From Caldilineae bacterium (GTDB lineage: Bacteria; Chloroflexota; Anaerolineae; Epilineales; Epilineaceae): a stretch of DNA of 64,000 nt. Positions 24,218 through 32,666 of the stretch are shown piece by piece (within the stretch, counting starts at the first letter, position 1; the number at the start of each line of letters is the position of its first letter). The notes beneath the pieces were generated by a model. The model worked only from the letters and a program-made list of their open reading frames with translations. It was not told the origin of the DNA and did no database searches. The stretch is from positions 1 to 64,000 of the forward strand of contig JACKBJ010000002.1 of NCBI GenBank assembly GCA_020634625.1. The letters are read 5' to 3'. Both the position numbers and the translations under genes were made by a program.

Positions 24218-26224
24218 TCAGACGGGGCCGCGATAGGCGGGCCAGATCAGGCCCAGGAGCGCCCAGAGGTCCAGAACCAACACCGTCCGGGCCAGCAGCA
24301 GTGGGCCGCGGCGCGGCGCCAGGCGCTCGGCCAGCGCCAGCGCCGGCAGGGCCAGGGGCAGCAAGGCCGGCAGCAGGTAGCGGCCCTGGGGCAGCCGCTC
24401 GCCCGCCGTGCCGGCCATGCTGCCGACCAGGGCGCAGGCCAGGGCCAGACCGGCCGCGACGGCCGCCCCGCGCAGCAGGCGGGCGGTCTCGGGCGCGCCC
24501 GCGGCCAGCCAGCGCGGCCGCGTCAGGGCCAGCGCCCAGGCGACCAGGGCCCAGAGCGTCAGCAGGCGCGTAGCGCCGTCGTAGCCGGCGCCGGGCCAGA
24601 TCCGCAGCCAGCCGAAGCCGCCCCAGAAGGACGCGAAGGTGAAGCCGAGGCCGCGCGCCGCCGCCGCCAGGCTGCCGGCCGGGTCGGTCAGTGCGCCCGG
24701 CATGGCCCGGATCAGCCGCTGCGCGGCCGTGTAGCGCAGGCCGAAACGCCAGAGATCGGGGCCCAGCCGGCGGGGCGCCTCGGCCCCGCCGTTGGCGATG
24801 CCGACGCCGGGGCGGCGCGCGCCGGTCGCCGGGGCGGCTTCCCAGCGGCGCAGGTGGACGTCGTCGGCATCCACCTGCGCCATGCCCGCCGCGTCGCCCG
24901 CCCCCGGCACCAGGGCGAGGCGCAGCCGCTGGCTGCCGGCGGGCAGGGTCAGGGTCAGCGCCGCGCGCTGCCAGTCCCGGTCGAGCTGCAGGGTCTGGCT
25001 CCACCAATGCCCGCGATCGTCGTTGAGCACCAGCTGGGCCTGACCGCCGGAGGCCCCGCGCAGCCAGGCCGAGGCCAGCAGGGTCTCGCCGGCCTGCACC
25101 TCGGTCCACTGCTCGAGGTACTGCCAGGCGAGCGGGTCGGTATCCGTGATCCGCAGCCCGGCGCGCCCGCTGCGGGCCGCATCGACCCGGCGCTCCGGGC
25201 CCCAGGCGCGGCCGACCCGGGTCCAGCCGGCGGCCAGCTCCGGACGCGGCCAGGCGGCCAGCAGGGCCAGCGCCAGCAACGCCAGCAGTGCCGGGGCGGC
25301 CGGAGGGCGGGCGAACGGGCGCCGGCGCCGGCTGTCCGGGCCGATCGAGCCGATCGAGCCGGTCGCGTCGGCCGCGGCGGTCGCATCGCTGGCCGGCGCG
25401 CCGCCCCGGCCGCTGACCGCCAGCAGCACCAGGGCCAGGGGGGTCAGGAAGAGCAGGCTGCGCTTGACCGGCGCCGCCAGCAGCGCCAGCCCCAGCAGGG
25501 CCAGCGCCGAGGCGCGGCCGGGGCCACGGCGCAGCGAGCGTCCGGCCAGGCCCAGCCAGAGGCTGGCGATCAGGGCGGCCGGCAGGTCGTTGCCGAGCAT
25601 GGCGCCATCGAAGGCCAGGATCGGCAGGGCGGCCACCGTCAGGCCGGCCGCCAGGGTCAGCCGGTGGGCCTCGCCGGCGGGCGCGTCCAGCGCCAGCCGG
25701 GCCGCGCCGAGGACGGCGACCACCAGAAGCAGGCTCAGCCCGACGCTGCTGAGGCGCATGGCGGCCAAGGCCGCCTCGAGGCCCCGGGGCAGCGCCAGCC
25801 AGGCGGCCGGCAGGTAGGGCAGGTAGCCCAGCGGCGTCTCGCTGCCGACCTGGGTCGGCGCGTCGGCCAGGCGCGGCAGGTCGTCGAAGCGCCCGGGCGG
25901 GGCGGGGGGCGCCGCTTCGCCCAGCCAGGCGTACCAGCGCGCGGCCTGCATCGATGCCAGGATCTGCGCCTGGAGCGCCGGATCGGTCGAGACGGGCGGT
26001 CCGCGCTGCCGGGCGGTCAGGACGACGTACTCGAAATGGCTCGGCTCGTCCGGCCCCTGCCAGGGCGGCACGATGGCGGCCATGAGCAGGCCCCGGCAGA
26101 GCACGTAGAGCAGCAGGGCCGCCAGCCAGCCCGCCGGCCAGCCGGCCAGCCGAGCGGCCAGCCAGGCGGGCGGCCGGGCGACAGGGGCGCCGGACTCGCT
26201 CGAGATTTGCTTGGAGATGCGCAT
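24218..26224 (-). CDS. DUF2142-like polytopic membrane protein (putative GT-C)
   Basis: The 668-aa protein has about ten membrane segments. After the first helix comes PPWQGPDEPSHFEYV, the DUF2142 / membrane-glycosyltransferase acidic loop motif in which Asp-Glu lies on the outer face, as in GT-C enzymes. A ~130-residue soluble insert (about 335-470), rich in beta strands (LQYLEQWTEVQAGETLLASA-like), resembles a carbohydrate-binding jelly roll. It may use the polyprenyl-linked sugar made by the neighbouring GT2; this is inferred. The ATG is only a few bases from a TAATAATA -10-like sequence that overlaps the promoter of the divergent 104-aa gene. Confidence 0.7.
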   Translation of the reverse strand: MRISKQISSESGAPVARPPAWLAARLAGWPAGWLAALLLYVLCRGLLMAAIVPPWQGPDEPSHFEYVVLTARQRGPPVSTDPALQAQILASMQAARWYAWLGEAAPPAPPGRFDDLPRLADAPTQVGSETPLGYLPYLPAAWLALPRGLEAALAAMRLSSVGLSLLLVVAVLGAARLALDAPAGEAHRLTLAAGLTVAALPILAFDGAMLGNDLPAALIASLWLGLAGRSLRRGPGRASALALLGLALLAAPVKRSLLFLTPLALVLLAVSGRGGAPASDATAAADATGSIGSIGPDSRRRRPFARPPAAPALLALLALALLAAWPRPELAAGWTRVGRAWGPERRVDAARSGRAGLRITDTDPLAWQYLEQWTEVQAGETLLASAWLRGASGGQAQLVLNDDRGHWWSQTLQLDRDWQRAALTLTLPAGSQRLRLALVPGAGDAAGMAQVDADDVHLRRWEAAPATGARRPGVGIANGGAEAPRRLGPDLWRFGLRYTAAQRLIRAMPGALTDPAGSLAAAARGLGFTFASFWGGFGWLRIWPGAGYDGATRLLTLWALVAWALALTRPRWLAAGAPETARLLRGAAVAAGLALACALVGSMAGTAGERLPQGRYLLPALLPLALPALALAERLAPRRGPLLLARTVLVLDLWALLGLIWPAYRGPV

Positions 26225-26242
26225 GGTCAGGTGCTATTATTA
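26211..26242. promoter_or_regulatory. overlapping divergent promoters
   Basis: On the plus strand, TTGGAG (26211-26216), an 18-bp spacer and TATTAT (26235-26240) serve the gene at 26294. The same AT-rich octamer read on the minus strand (TAATAATA, 26242-26235) is the only -10 candidate for the DUF2142 gene, whose ATG begins at 26224. The two promoters would exclude each other. Confidence 0.5.
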
Positions 26243-26293
26243 CTGTTTCGAATCGGGCGCGTCCATCCGGCGGCCGTGCATGGAGGTATCGAC

Positions 26294-26608
26294 GTGTTCT
26301 ACAAGTGGCCCAACGTTCCCCCGAATGCCCTGACCGAGGACCGCGCCGAGCGGGCCGAGCGCATCGCGGCCGGCCTGGCCAAGGCCGAGATCGGCGACAT
26401 CACCCGCCGCATGGTCACGCTCAAGCTTCCGGACACGGGCGAGCTGGTCGAGGGTGACATCACCCAGAGCGGCTTCACGGTCTACCTCGGCGGCTTCGAT
26501 TGGATGACCTACAGCACGCCTCCCCAGCTGCTTCAGAAGTTCCCCGAGTTCCTGCCCTTGCCCCAGCAGGCCTTCGCCGACGGCGAGGCGCCGGAGCTCG
26601 AGTTCTAG
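26294..26608 (+). CDS. conserved-looking 104-aa protein of unknown function
   Basis: A small acidic soluble protein starting at GTG with a very good ribosome site (TGGAGGT, 6 nt spacing). It contains a helical segment of Glu/Arg/Ala (TEDRAERAERIAAGLAKAEI) followed by beta-like VTLKLPDTGELVEGDI and an aromatic GGFDWMTY stretch, and has no membrane segment or cysteines. I recognise no family. It is a single-gene transcription unit: its own promoter lies upstream, a 12-bp-stem hairpin lies 6 bp after the stop, and it is divergent from the membrane protein. Confidence 0.65.
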   Translation: MFYKWPNVPPNALTEDRAERAERIAAGLAKAEIGDITRRMVTLKLPDTGELVEGDITQSGFTVYLGGFDWMTYSTPPQLLQKFPEFLPLPQQAFADGEAPELEF

Positions 26609-26613
26609 GACGC

Positions 26614-26638
26614 CGGCTCGGCGCCCGGCGCCGAGCCG
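26614..26638 (+). terminator. hairpin after the 104-aa gene
   Basis: Stem CGGCTCGGCGCC with its exact complement around a single C, 6 bp after the TAG stop. No U-tract follows. Confidence 0.6.
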
Positions 26639-26680
26639 AGCGGTGCCCGCCTGCGGGCGGCACCTCGATCGACTTGCCTG

Positions 26681-26706
26681 CGCGCGCGGCCATGTGGCCG
26701 CGCGCG
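26681..26706 (-). terminator. hairpin after the Gfo/Idh gene
   Basis: Perfect 12-bp arms (CGCGCGCGGCCA and complement) around TG, ending 2 bp from the stop of the minus-strand dehydrogenase. It faces the hairpin of the convergent neighbour. Confidence 0.6.
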
Positions 26707-26708
26707 TT

Positions 26709-27755
26709 CTATTCCGGCGGCTCGCCGGTGAGCGGGGCGAGCTCGACCCGCTCGCCGCCGGCCGCCAGCGAACGCGATGCGGCGGCCAGGATGGCCACCA
26801 CCCGCCGGCCGGCCAGGCCGTCCGAGCGCGGCGGAAGCCCCTCGCGGACGCAGCGCACGAAGTGGGCGCATTCGCGCTTGAGCGGCTCCACCCAATCGAG
26901 CCGCGGCGAGTGCACGTCGCCGTAGCGATAGGAGAGCTGGAACTCGCCGAAGCTGTCGGTGAAGGGCGGCCGCTCGACCCCGCGATCGTAGAGCGTGATC
27001 TTGTCCAGCGGGGCCAGATCGTCGTAGACCACCATCTGCCGGTCGCCGACCAGGGTGACCCGTCGGATCTTGCAGGGATCGAGCCAGCTGGTGTGGACCT
27101 GGGCGGTCAGGCCGTCCGGAAAGTCCAGCGTGAGCCAGGCGACGTCCTCGATGCCCGGCTGGACGTAGGCCCGGCCCTCGGCGCGCAGGGCGATCGGCAT
27201 CTGCCCGAGCACGTACAGCAGGATCGAGAGGTCATGCGGCGCCAGGTCCCAGAGCACGTTGATGTCGGGCTGGAACAAGCCCAGGTTGACCCGGGTGGCC
27301 TGGATGTAGTAGATCCGGCCGAGCAGGCCCGAGGCGACCAGCTCGCGCAGCTTCTCGACGGCCGGGTTGTGCTCGAAGGTATGGCCCACCATCAGCGTGC
27401 GCTCGGCGCGCTCGGCGGCGGCCAGCATCGTGTCGGCATCGGCCAGCGAGGTGGCCAGGGGCTTCTCGACCAGGACGTGCTTGCCGGCCGCCAAGGCCTC
27501 GCAAGCCAGCCGGCAGTGGGTCGCCGGCGGGGTGGCGATGACCACGGCCTCGATGGCGGGATCGTCGAAGATGCGCCGGGCATCGGCGATCACCGCCGCA
27601 TCGGGATAGTGCTCGGCGGCATGGGCGCGCCGGCCCGCCTCCAGGTCGGCCACCGCCAGCAGGCGCGACTCGGGCAGGGCGTGGAAGTTGCGCGCCAGCT
27701 TGCTGCCCCAGTAGCCGCAGCCGATCAGGCCGACGCCCAGCGGGACCGGGCTCAT
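26709..27755 (-). CDS. Gfo/Idh/MocA-family NAD(P)-dependent sugar dehydrogenase
   Basis: The 348-aa oxidoreductase has an amino-terminal Rossmann motif GVGLIGCGYWGSKLARNF, the family EKP motif in HVLVEKPLATSLADAD, and WDLAPHDLSILLYVLG, in which the catalytic His lies. Relatives such as WbpB/WlbA oxidise UDP-sugars at C3 to feed aminotransferases of the DegT family, one of which is encoded 2.4 kb away. A nucleotide-sugar substrate is therefore plausible. The ATG overlaps the stop of the sugar-phosphate transferase gene as ATGA, so they form one transcript. A hairpin follows the stop. Confidence 0.85.
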   Translation of the reverse strand: MSPVPLGVGLIGCGYWGSKLARNFHALPESRLLAVADLEAGRRAHAAEHYPDAAVIADARRIFDDPAIEAVVIATPPATHCRLACEALAAGKHVLVEKPLATSLADADTMLAAAERAERTLMVGHTFEHNPAVEKLRELVASGLLGRIYYIQATRVNLGLFQPDINVLWDLAPHDLSILLYVLGQMPIALRAEGRAYVQPGIEDVAWLTLDFPDGLTAQVHTSWLDPCKIRRVTLVGDRQMVVYDDLAPLDKITLYDRGVERPPFTDSFGEFQLSYRYGDVHSPRLDWVEPLKRECAHFVRCVREGLPPRSDGLAGRRVVAILAAASRSLAAGGERVELAPLTGEPPE

Positions 27756-28444
27756 CGCCGCTCCCGCGCCGGGTGCCGCCGCGTGACGAGGCTGGCCGGC
27801 GTGCGCGCGATCAGGCTCAGGTCGAGGCCGATCGAGCGGCGGCGGATGTAGTCCAGGTCCATGCGCACCATCCCGTCGAAGTCGACCCGGTCGCGGCCCT
27901 CGACCTGCCAGAGCCCGGTGATCCCCGGCCGCAGCGCCAGCCGCTCACGATGCCAGTCCTGCCAGAGCTCGGCCTCGTAGGGCAGGGCGGGTCGCGGCCC
28001 GACCAGGCTCATCTCGCCGCGCAGCACGTTGCCCAGCTGGGGCAGCTCGTCGATGCCCGTCGCCCGCAGCCAGGCGCCGACGCGGGTCACGCGCGGGTCG
28101 GCGGACAGCCGCCGCCAGGTGCCGGGCGCGGCGTCGCTCCGCAGCAGCGCGCGCACGTGGGCCCGATGCAGGCTCGGGTCGGACTCGGCGCGCATCGTGC
28201 GCAGCTTGACCAGCTCGAAGGGGCGACCGGCCTGGCCGAGGCGCTGCTGCCGGAAGAAGGCGGGTCCCGGCGAGTCGAGCTTGACCGCCAGCGCCGCCAG
28301 GCCGATCAGCGGCAGCGCCAGGGGCAGCGCCAGCAGCGTCAGGCCGAGGTCGAGGCAGCGCTGGCCGTCGAAGCCGCGCCGGCCGGCGCGATCCGACGGC
28401 GCGGGCGCCCGCGTGGCGCGATCCCAGGTTTCGGCTGGCGGCAT
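27752..28444 (-). CDS. exopolysaccharide initiating sugar-1-phosphate transferase (WcaJ/WbaP-like)
   Basis: The 230-aa bacterial sugar transferase (Pfam 02397 type) transfers a hexose-1-phosphate from UDP-sugar to undecaprenyl phosphate, the first step of polymer assembly. It has a single hydrophobic segment (about 31-53, LGLTLLALPLALPLIGLAAL), then KLDSPGPAFFRQQRLGQAG, FELVKLRTM, and DELPQLGNVLRGEMSLVGPR followed by RPGITGLWQV, all core motifs. It lacks the extra amino-terminal four-helix and CoA-binding parts of WcaJ and so corresponds to the minimal catalytic form. It is coupled to the Gfo/Idh gene downstream. Confidence 0.92.
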   Translation of the reverse strand: MPPAETWDRATRAPAPSDRAGRRGFDGQRCLDLGLTLLALPLALPLIGLAALAVKLDSPGPAFFRQQRLGQAGRPFELVKLRTMRAESDPSLHRAHVRALLRSDAAPGTWRRLSADPRVTRVGAWLRATGIDELPQLGNVLRGEMSLVGPRPALPYEAELWQDWHRERLALRPGITGLWQVEGRDRVDFDGMVRMDLDYIRRRSIGLDLSLIARTPASLVTRRHPARERR

Positions 28445-28575
28445 GGGGCTTCCAGACGGTGTCGCGGCGCGCGGGATCTCGCGCGCCCTCGGGCGCCGGC
28501 CTCGGATCGGTCCGGGGCCTCACGATATCGCATGGCGCGGGACCGGGCCAGCGCCGGCGCCCGGTCCGCCGCGGC

Positions 28576-30060
28576 TCAGGGCGAGGCCGGCACGCGGACG
28601 AAGACCGGATCGGCGCCATAGGGAATCCGGGTGATCCCGTCGCGCCGGCCGTCGCTCGCATCGCGCAGCAGGCGCCGGTTGCCCAGGGCATGCACCCATT
28701 CCGCCTCGGGCGCCCGGACGTCGAGCTGGGCCGAGCTGCCGTCCAGGGTCCAGGCGACCGCCAGGCGGTCCTCGCCCTGGCGGAACCAATAGACCTCGCC
28801 GCTGGCCAGGGGGTCACGCGCCGGCCGCTCCGGCACCGCGCCGGCCAGCATCTCGGAGGCCAGCTGGTAGGCCGACCAGGCCGGCTTGCGGCGCAGGTCG
28901 CCGTCGACCAGGCCGCGGGCCGGGTCGTCCACCCCGTAGACGTCGTCGTACTGGAACCAGATGGCGGTCTCGATGTCGCCGGCCAGCACCCGGGTGTAGA
29001 GCTGGGCCACGTAGCGCAGCTGGTCCTCGGGCGTCGCCGGTGGGTAGGGCGGCTCGGCGGCGCTCCACATGCCGGCCTCGGTGATCATCAGCGGCTTCTC
29101 CAGGCCATAGGCGCGCAGCTTCTTGCGGATGTAGCCGGCCTTGCCCAGCACGTCGATGCCGTGCGCGGCGTAGGCCGGCGCGAAGGGCGGGTAGTAGTGG
29201 AAGTTCATCACGTCGAAGAAGCGGCCGCCGCCGGCTTCCAGCAGGTCGTCGAGGAAGTCGGGGTCGAAGGGGCCGTCATCGGGCAGGAAGGCGTCATGGG
29301 CCAGCCCGCCCAGGATCACCCGGGCCTCGGGGTTGGCCAGCTTGATGACCGGGTAGACCCGCCGCAGCATGCGCGCGTACTCGGCGCCCCGGTGGCCCCA
29401 GAAGCCCCAGCCGCGGCCTTGGAGCGCGATCTTGGGGTCGGCCAGGTCGGGCTCGTTGTAGAGCTCCCACTCGCGGATTCGGATCCCGCCGGGTGCGTCG
29501 GCCAGGCCGTCGCCGTCGTAGCGCTCGACGGCCGCGGCGGCGAAGCGGGCCAGGTCGTCCAGGTTCCTCGGCGGGCCGCCGGGATAGTCGGCCGCCCAGC
29601 TCGGGTTGCCCGAGATCTCGGCGATGATGCGCAGGCCCTGCGCGCTGGCCCGGCCGAAGAGCAGGTCGTAGCGCGACCAGTCGTAGCTGGGCGGGCTGGT
29701 CTGGACCGGCTCGATCTCGTCCCAGAAGATGAAGGCGCGCCAGTAGCTGGCGCCGGCCGCGCGCGCCTCGACGATCAGGTTGGCGTCGTGGTAGCGCATC
29801 TCGGAGAGCTGCACCCCGAAGACCGGCGCGTGCCGGCCATAGGCCAGCTCGGGCCGGGCAGCGCGCAGCGCGAGCGGCAGGTAGATCGGCTGCTCCGAGC
29901 CAGCGGGCCCCTGCGCGGGCACGTGGATCGGATGCGGGGCCGCTGGGCCGCCCTCGGCGACCGCCATGGGCGCGCCGCCGGCGCAGAGGGCCAGGCCGGC
30001 GGCCAGGGTGAAGGCCAGGGCGAGGCGGCGCGGGGCGGGGATCGGGCTCGGTTCGGACAT
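28576..30060 (-). CDS. secreted glycoside hydrolase (GH5/GH39-like clan A fold)
   Basis: The 494-aa exported protein has a signal peptide at residues 1-37 (LALAFTLAAGLALCAGGAPM) and a low-complexity Pro region before the catalytic barrel. Clan GH-A hallmarks are seen: acid/base Glu in ELYNEPDL (about residue 200) and nucleophile Glu in PLMITEAGMW (about 323), with EISGNPSW and MNFHYYPP in between. A small beta domain closes the protein. It may trim or release the polymer made by the surrounding locus; the substrate is unknown. The ATG at 30060 is chosen because the signal peptide begins there. The frame is open further upstream but antisense-like. Confidence 0.8.
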   Translation of the reverse strand: MSEPSPIPAPRRLALAFTLAAGLALCAGGAPMAVAEGGPAAPHPIHVPAQGPAGSEQPIYLPLALRAARPELAYGRHAPVFGVQLSEMRYHDANLIVEARAAGASYWRAFIFWDEIEPVQTSPPSYDWSRYDLLFGRASAQGLRIIAEISGNPSWAADYPGGPPRNLDDLARFAAAAVERYDGDGLADAPGGIRIREWELYNEPDLADPKIALQGRGWGFWGHRGAEYARMLRRVYPVIKLANPEARVILGGLAHDAFLPDDGPFDPDFLDDLLEAGGGRFFDVMNFHYYPPFAPAYAAHGIDVLGKAGYIRKKLRAYGLEKPLMITEAGMWSAAEPPYPPATPEDQLRYVAQLYTRVLAGDIETAIWFQYDDVYGVDDPARGLVDGDLRRKPAWSAYQLASEMLAGAVPERPARDPLASGEVYWFRQGEDRLAVAWTLDGSSAQLDVRAPEAEWVHALGNRRLLRDASDGRRDGITRIPYGADPVFVRVPASP

Positions 30061-30152
30061 GGGATCTCGCTCTGCTTGGCTTGGCGCGGCCGGCTCCGCG
30101 GGCCGGGTCTCGCGCGGACTCTGGCCCGGCCCGCGACGCGCGGGCCCAGGCC

Positions 30153-31301
30153 TCAGGCTCGGACCACGCCGCCGGCCCGGGCCAGCTCGCGGAGGGTCTC
30201 GGTCACGCGCGTCAGCTGCGCCGGCGGCAGCTCCGGGTACATCGGCAGCGAGAGCTCCTCGCGGGCCCAGGCCTCGGCCACCGGCGCGTCCGTCGGCCGC
30301 GCCGGCTCGGCGAAGGCCGGCAGCTGGTGCAGCGCCGCCGGATAGTGCACCCGCGTCTCGATGCCGGCACGGTCCAGACAGGCCGCCAGGGCGTCGCGGT
30401 CGCCGAAGGCGCCGCCGGCCGCGACGCGCAGCGCGTACTGATGATAGACGTGCCGGCTGCCCGGGCGACCGGAGGGCAGCCTCAGCCCCGGCAGGCCCGC
30501 CAGGGCCCGGTCGTAGGCCGTCGCCAGCGCCACCCGGGCGGCGTTCCAGCGGTCGAGCTGCGCCAGCTTCACGCTGAGCACCGCGGCCTGCAGGGTGTCG
30601 AGGCGGCTGTTGCGTCCGACCAGCGTGTGCTGGTTGGGTGCCGATTGACCGTGGTTGCGCAGGGCGCGCGCCCGCTCGATGAGGGCGGGGTCGGAGCTGA
30701 CGATGGCGCCGGCGTCGCCGATGGCGCCCAGGTTCTTGCTGGGGTAGAAGCTGAAGGCGGCGAAGCGGCCGATCCCGCCGACCGGTCGTTCCGCCAGGGC
30801 CGCGCCGTGGGCCTGGGCCGCATCCTCGATCAAGGCCAGCCCCTGCGCCGAGGCCAGCCTGTCCAGGCTGGCCAGGTCGGCCGGCTGGCCATAGAGGTGC
30901 ACCGCGATGATGGCCGCCGTGTTGGGCGTGATCGCCGCCGCGGCGGCGGCCGGGTCGAGCGTCGCGTCCGCTTCGAGCACGTCGGCGAAGACCGGGCGGG
31001 CGCCGACGTTGACCACCGCCTCGGCCGTGGCGGCGTAGCTCATGGCCGGCAGGATCACCTCGTCGCCGGCGCCGATGCCGAGCGCGGCCAGGCCGATCTC
31101 GAGGGCATCGGTGCCGTTGCCCACCCCGACGGCCTGCGCCGCCCCGCAGTAGGCTGCCCAGGCGGCCTCGAAGCTGGCGACCGCCGGCCCGCCGACGTAG
31201 TGCCCGCTGGCCAGCGCGGCGCGGATGGCGCCTTCGATCTCGGGGCGCAGTTGCTCGTGGGCCGGCAGCAGGTCGAACTGGGGGATGGACGGCATGGCCA
31301 T
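30153..31301 (-). CDS. DegT/DnrJ/EryC1/StrS-family sugar aminotransferase
   Basis: The 382-aa PLP enzyme aminates keto-sugar nucleotides for surface polymers. The PLP-binding lysine lies in SFYPSKNLGAIGDAG (about residue 187). VGVGNGTDALEIGLAALG, VILPAMSYAATAEAV and LIEDAAQAHGA are standard family motifs, and NSRLDTLQAAVL and HVYHQYALRV follow. The ATG at 31301 is favoured by an AGAGG site; an in-frame ATG at 31325 would add 8 residues. It probably acts with the Gfo/Idh dehydrogenase to make a 3-amino sugar, inferred from the WlbA/WlbC precedent. Confidence 0.9.
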   Translation of the reverse strand: MAMPSIPQFDLLPAHEQLRPEIEGAIRAALASGHYVGGPAVASFEAAWAAYCGAAQAVGVGNGTDALEIGLAALGIGAGDEVILPAMSYAATAEAVVNVGARPVFADVLEADATLDPAAAAAAITPNTAAIIAVHLYGQPADLASLDRLASAQGLALIEDAAQAHGAALAERPVGGIGRFAAFSFYPSKNLGAIGDAGAIVSSDPALIERARALRNHGQSAPNQHTLVGRNSRLDTLQAAVLSVKLAQLDRWNAARVALATAYDRALAGLPGLRLPSGRPGSRHVYHQYALRVAAGGAFGDRDALAACLDRAGIETRVHYPAALHQLPAFAEPARPTDAPVAEAWAREELSLPMYPELPPAQLTRVTETLRELARAGGVVRA

Positions 31302-31355
31302 GACGAGCCTCTGGGCATTGAGCACGGCCGTCCGGGACGGGGGCCTCGCTCCGTA

Positions 31356-31384
31356 ATGATAAAATAACTCTACCCGCTTGACCA
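31356..31384 (-). promoter_or_regulatory. promoter of the aminotransferase gene
   Basis: On the minus strand, TGGTCA (31384-31379), a 17-bp spacer and TATCAT (31361-31356), embedded in a short AT-rich patch. Predicted leader about 48 nt. Confidence 0.45.
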
Positions 31385-31439
31385 GCCCCGGCCAAGCGAC
31401 GCCGCGGGGGGGCCCGGCGTGCCGGCCGACGGCGCCCGC

Positions 31440-32666
31440 TCAGCCCGGTCGATCGCCCTCCCCGGCCAGGCGCTCGACCAGGGCGGTGTAGCGCTCGGCC
31501 ATCCGCGGCCAGCCATGGCGGGCCACGAAGCCCGTCATGGCCGCGTCGGCCAGCCGCGCGCGCAGCGCGGGGTCCAGCGCCAGCCTGCGCAGTGCCGCCG
31601 TCAGCGCGTCGAGGTCGCCCGGCTCGAACAGCTGGACCATGCCGGCGTCGAAGTAGGCGCGCACCGCCGGCGTGGCCGGCGCCAGCGCCGGGATGCCCAG
31701 GGCGGCGTACTCCATGAGCTTGGTCGGCAGCACCCGGTCGGTGAAGGGGTCGCTGCGGTTGGCGACCGCGCCGATGTCGGCGCCGGCCAGCCGCTCGGCC
31801 ACCCGATCCAGCGGCACGAAGCCGACCAGCGTCAGGTGCTCGCCGAGCCCCAGGGCCCGCGCCTGGGCCTCGAGCGCCGGCCGCTGCTCGCCCGCGCCCA
31901 GGATCTCCAGCCGCAGGTCGAGGCCCTCGTCGAGCAGCCGGGCCAGCGCGGCCAGCAGCAGGTCGTAGCCGTAGCGCTCGACCAGGGTGCCGTGGCTGAC
32001 GATGCGCAGGGGCGCCGGGCTCGCCGGCGGTCCGGCGGCGCGCGCATCGCCGGCCGTCGCGGGTGGCGGAAAGAGGCTCGGGTCGGCGCTGTTCAGGATC
32101 ACCGTGAAGCGCTCGGCCGGCGCGCCGCGCGCCAGGTAGCGCTCCAAGCAGGGCTGGCTGACCGCCAGGCTGGCGTCGGACCAGCGGATGGCGGCCGTCT
32201 CGATGCGTCCGAGCAGGCGCGGCAGCGGGTGGTCCATCCCGGTCGCGTACTTGGAGGCGAAGAGCTCGGGCATCAGCTCGTGCAGGTCGAGCAGCACCCG
32301 GGCGCCGGTCAGCCGCGCCGGCCAGGCGGCCCAGACCAGGAAGTCGGGCAAGCTGTTGACCTGCACCAGCGGGTAGCGCCGTCGGGCCGACAAGAGGCCC
32401 ACCGCCAGGCTGGCGGCGACGAAGAAGGCCAGGTAGTCCCAGAGGTAGCGCAGGCGGCCGGCCCGACGCCGCGCGAGCGGCAGGCGGTAGACCCGGGCGC
32501 CGGCCAGGGTCTCGCGCGCTGGCTGGCCGGGCCCGCGCAGGCAGACCAGGTCGACCGCGTGCCCGCGCGCGGCCAGGGCCTCGACCTCGCGGCGCACCCG
32601 CGGGTCGTCCGGATAGTAGCCCTGGCGCAGGATCAGGATCCGCAGCCGGCGCGCGGCCAGGCTCAC
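31440..32666 (-). CDS. GT4-family glycosyltransferase
   Basis: A 408-aa GT-B enzyme. The amino-terminal domain begins LRILILRQGYYPDDPRVRRE, an opening typical of capsule and EPS GT4 enzymes, followed by LLDLHELMPELFASKY. The carboxy-terminal donor domain has LRIVSHGTLVERYGYDLLL, RLEILGAGEQRPALE, and LPTKLMEYAALGIPALAPAT with the conserved Glu. The GTG start at 32666 overlaps the stop of the upstream glycosyltransferase as GTGA. It is the last gene of the five-gene block starting with the Wzz-like protein. Donor and acceptor are unknown. Confidence 0.88.
   Translation of the reverse strand: MSLAARRLRILILRQGYYPDDPRVRREVEALAARGHAVDLVCLRGPGQPARETLAGARVYRLPLARRRAGRLRYLWDYLAFFVAASLAVGLLSARRRYPLVQVNSLPDFLVWAAWPARLTGARVLLDLHELMPELFASKYATGMDHPLPRLLGRIETAAIRWSDASLAVSQPCLERYLARGAPAERFTVILNSADPSLFPPPATAGDARAAGPPASPAPLRIVSHGTLVERYGYDLLLAALARLLDEGLDLRLEILGAGEQRPALEAQARALGLGEHLTLVGFVPLDRVAERLAGADIGAVANRSDPFTDRVLPTKLMEYAALGIPALAPATPAVRAYFDAGMVQLFEPGDLDALTAALRRLALDPALRARLADAAMTGFVARHGWPRMAERYTALVERLAGEGDRPG

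Noticed and set aside
28576..31395. 939-aa fusion of a low-complexity segment with the glycoside hydrolase
   Set aside because: The first 445 residues are antisense-frame readthrough of the aminotransferase gene; a signal peptide and ATG at 30060 mark the true start.
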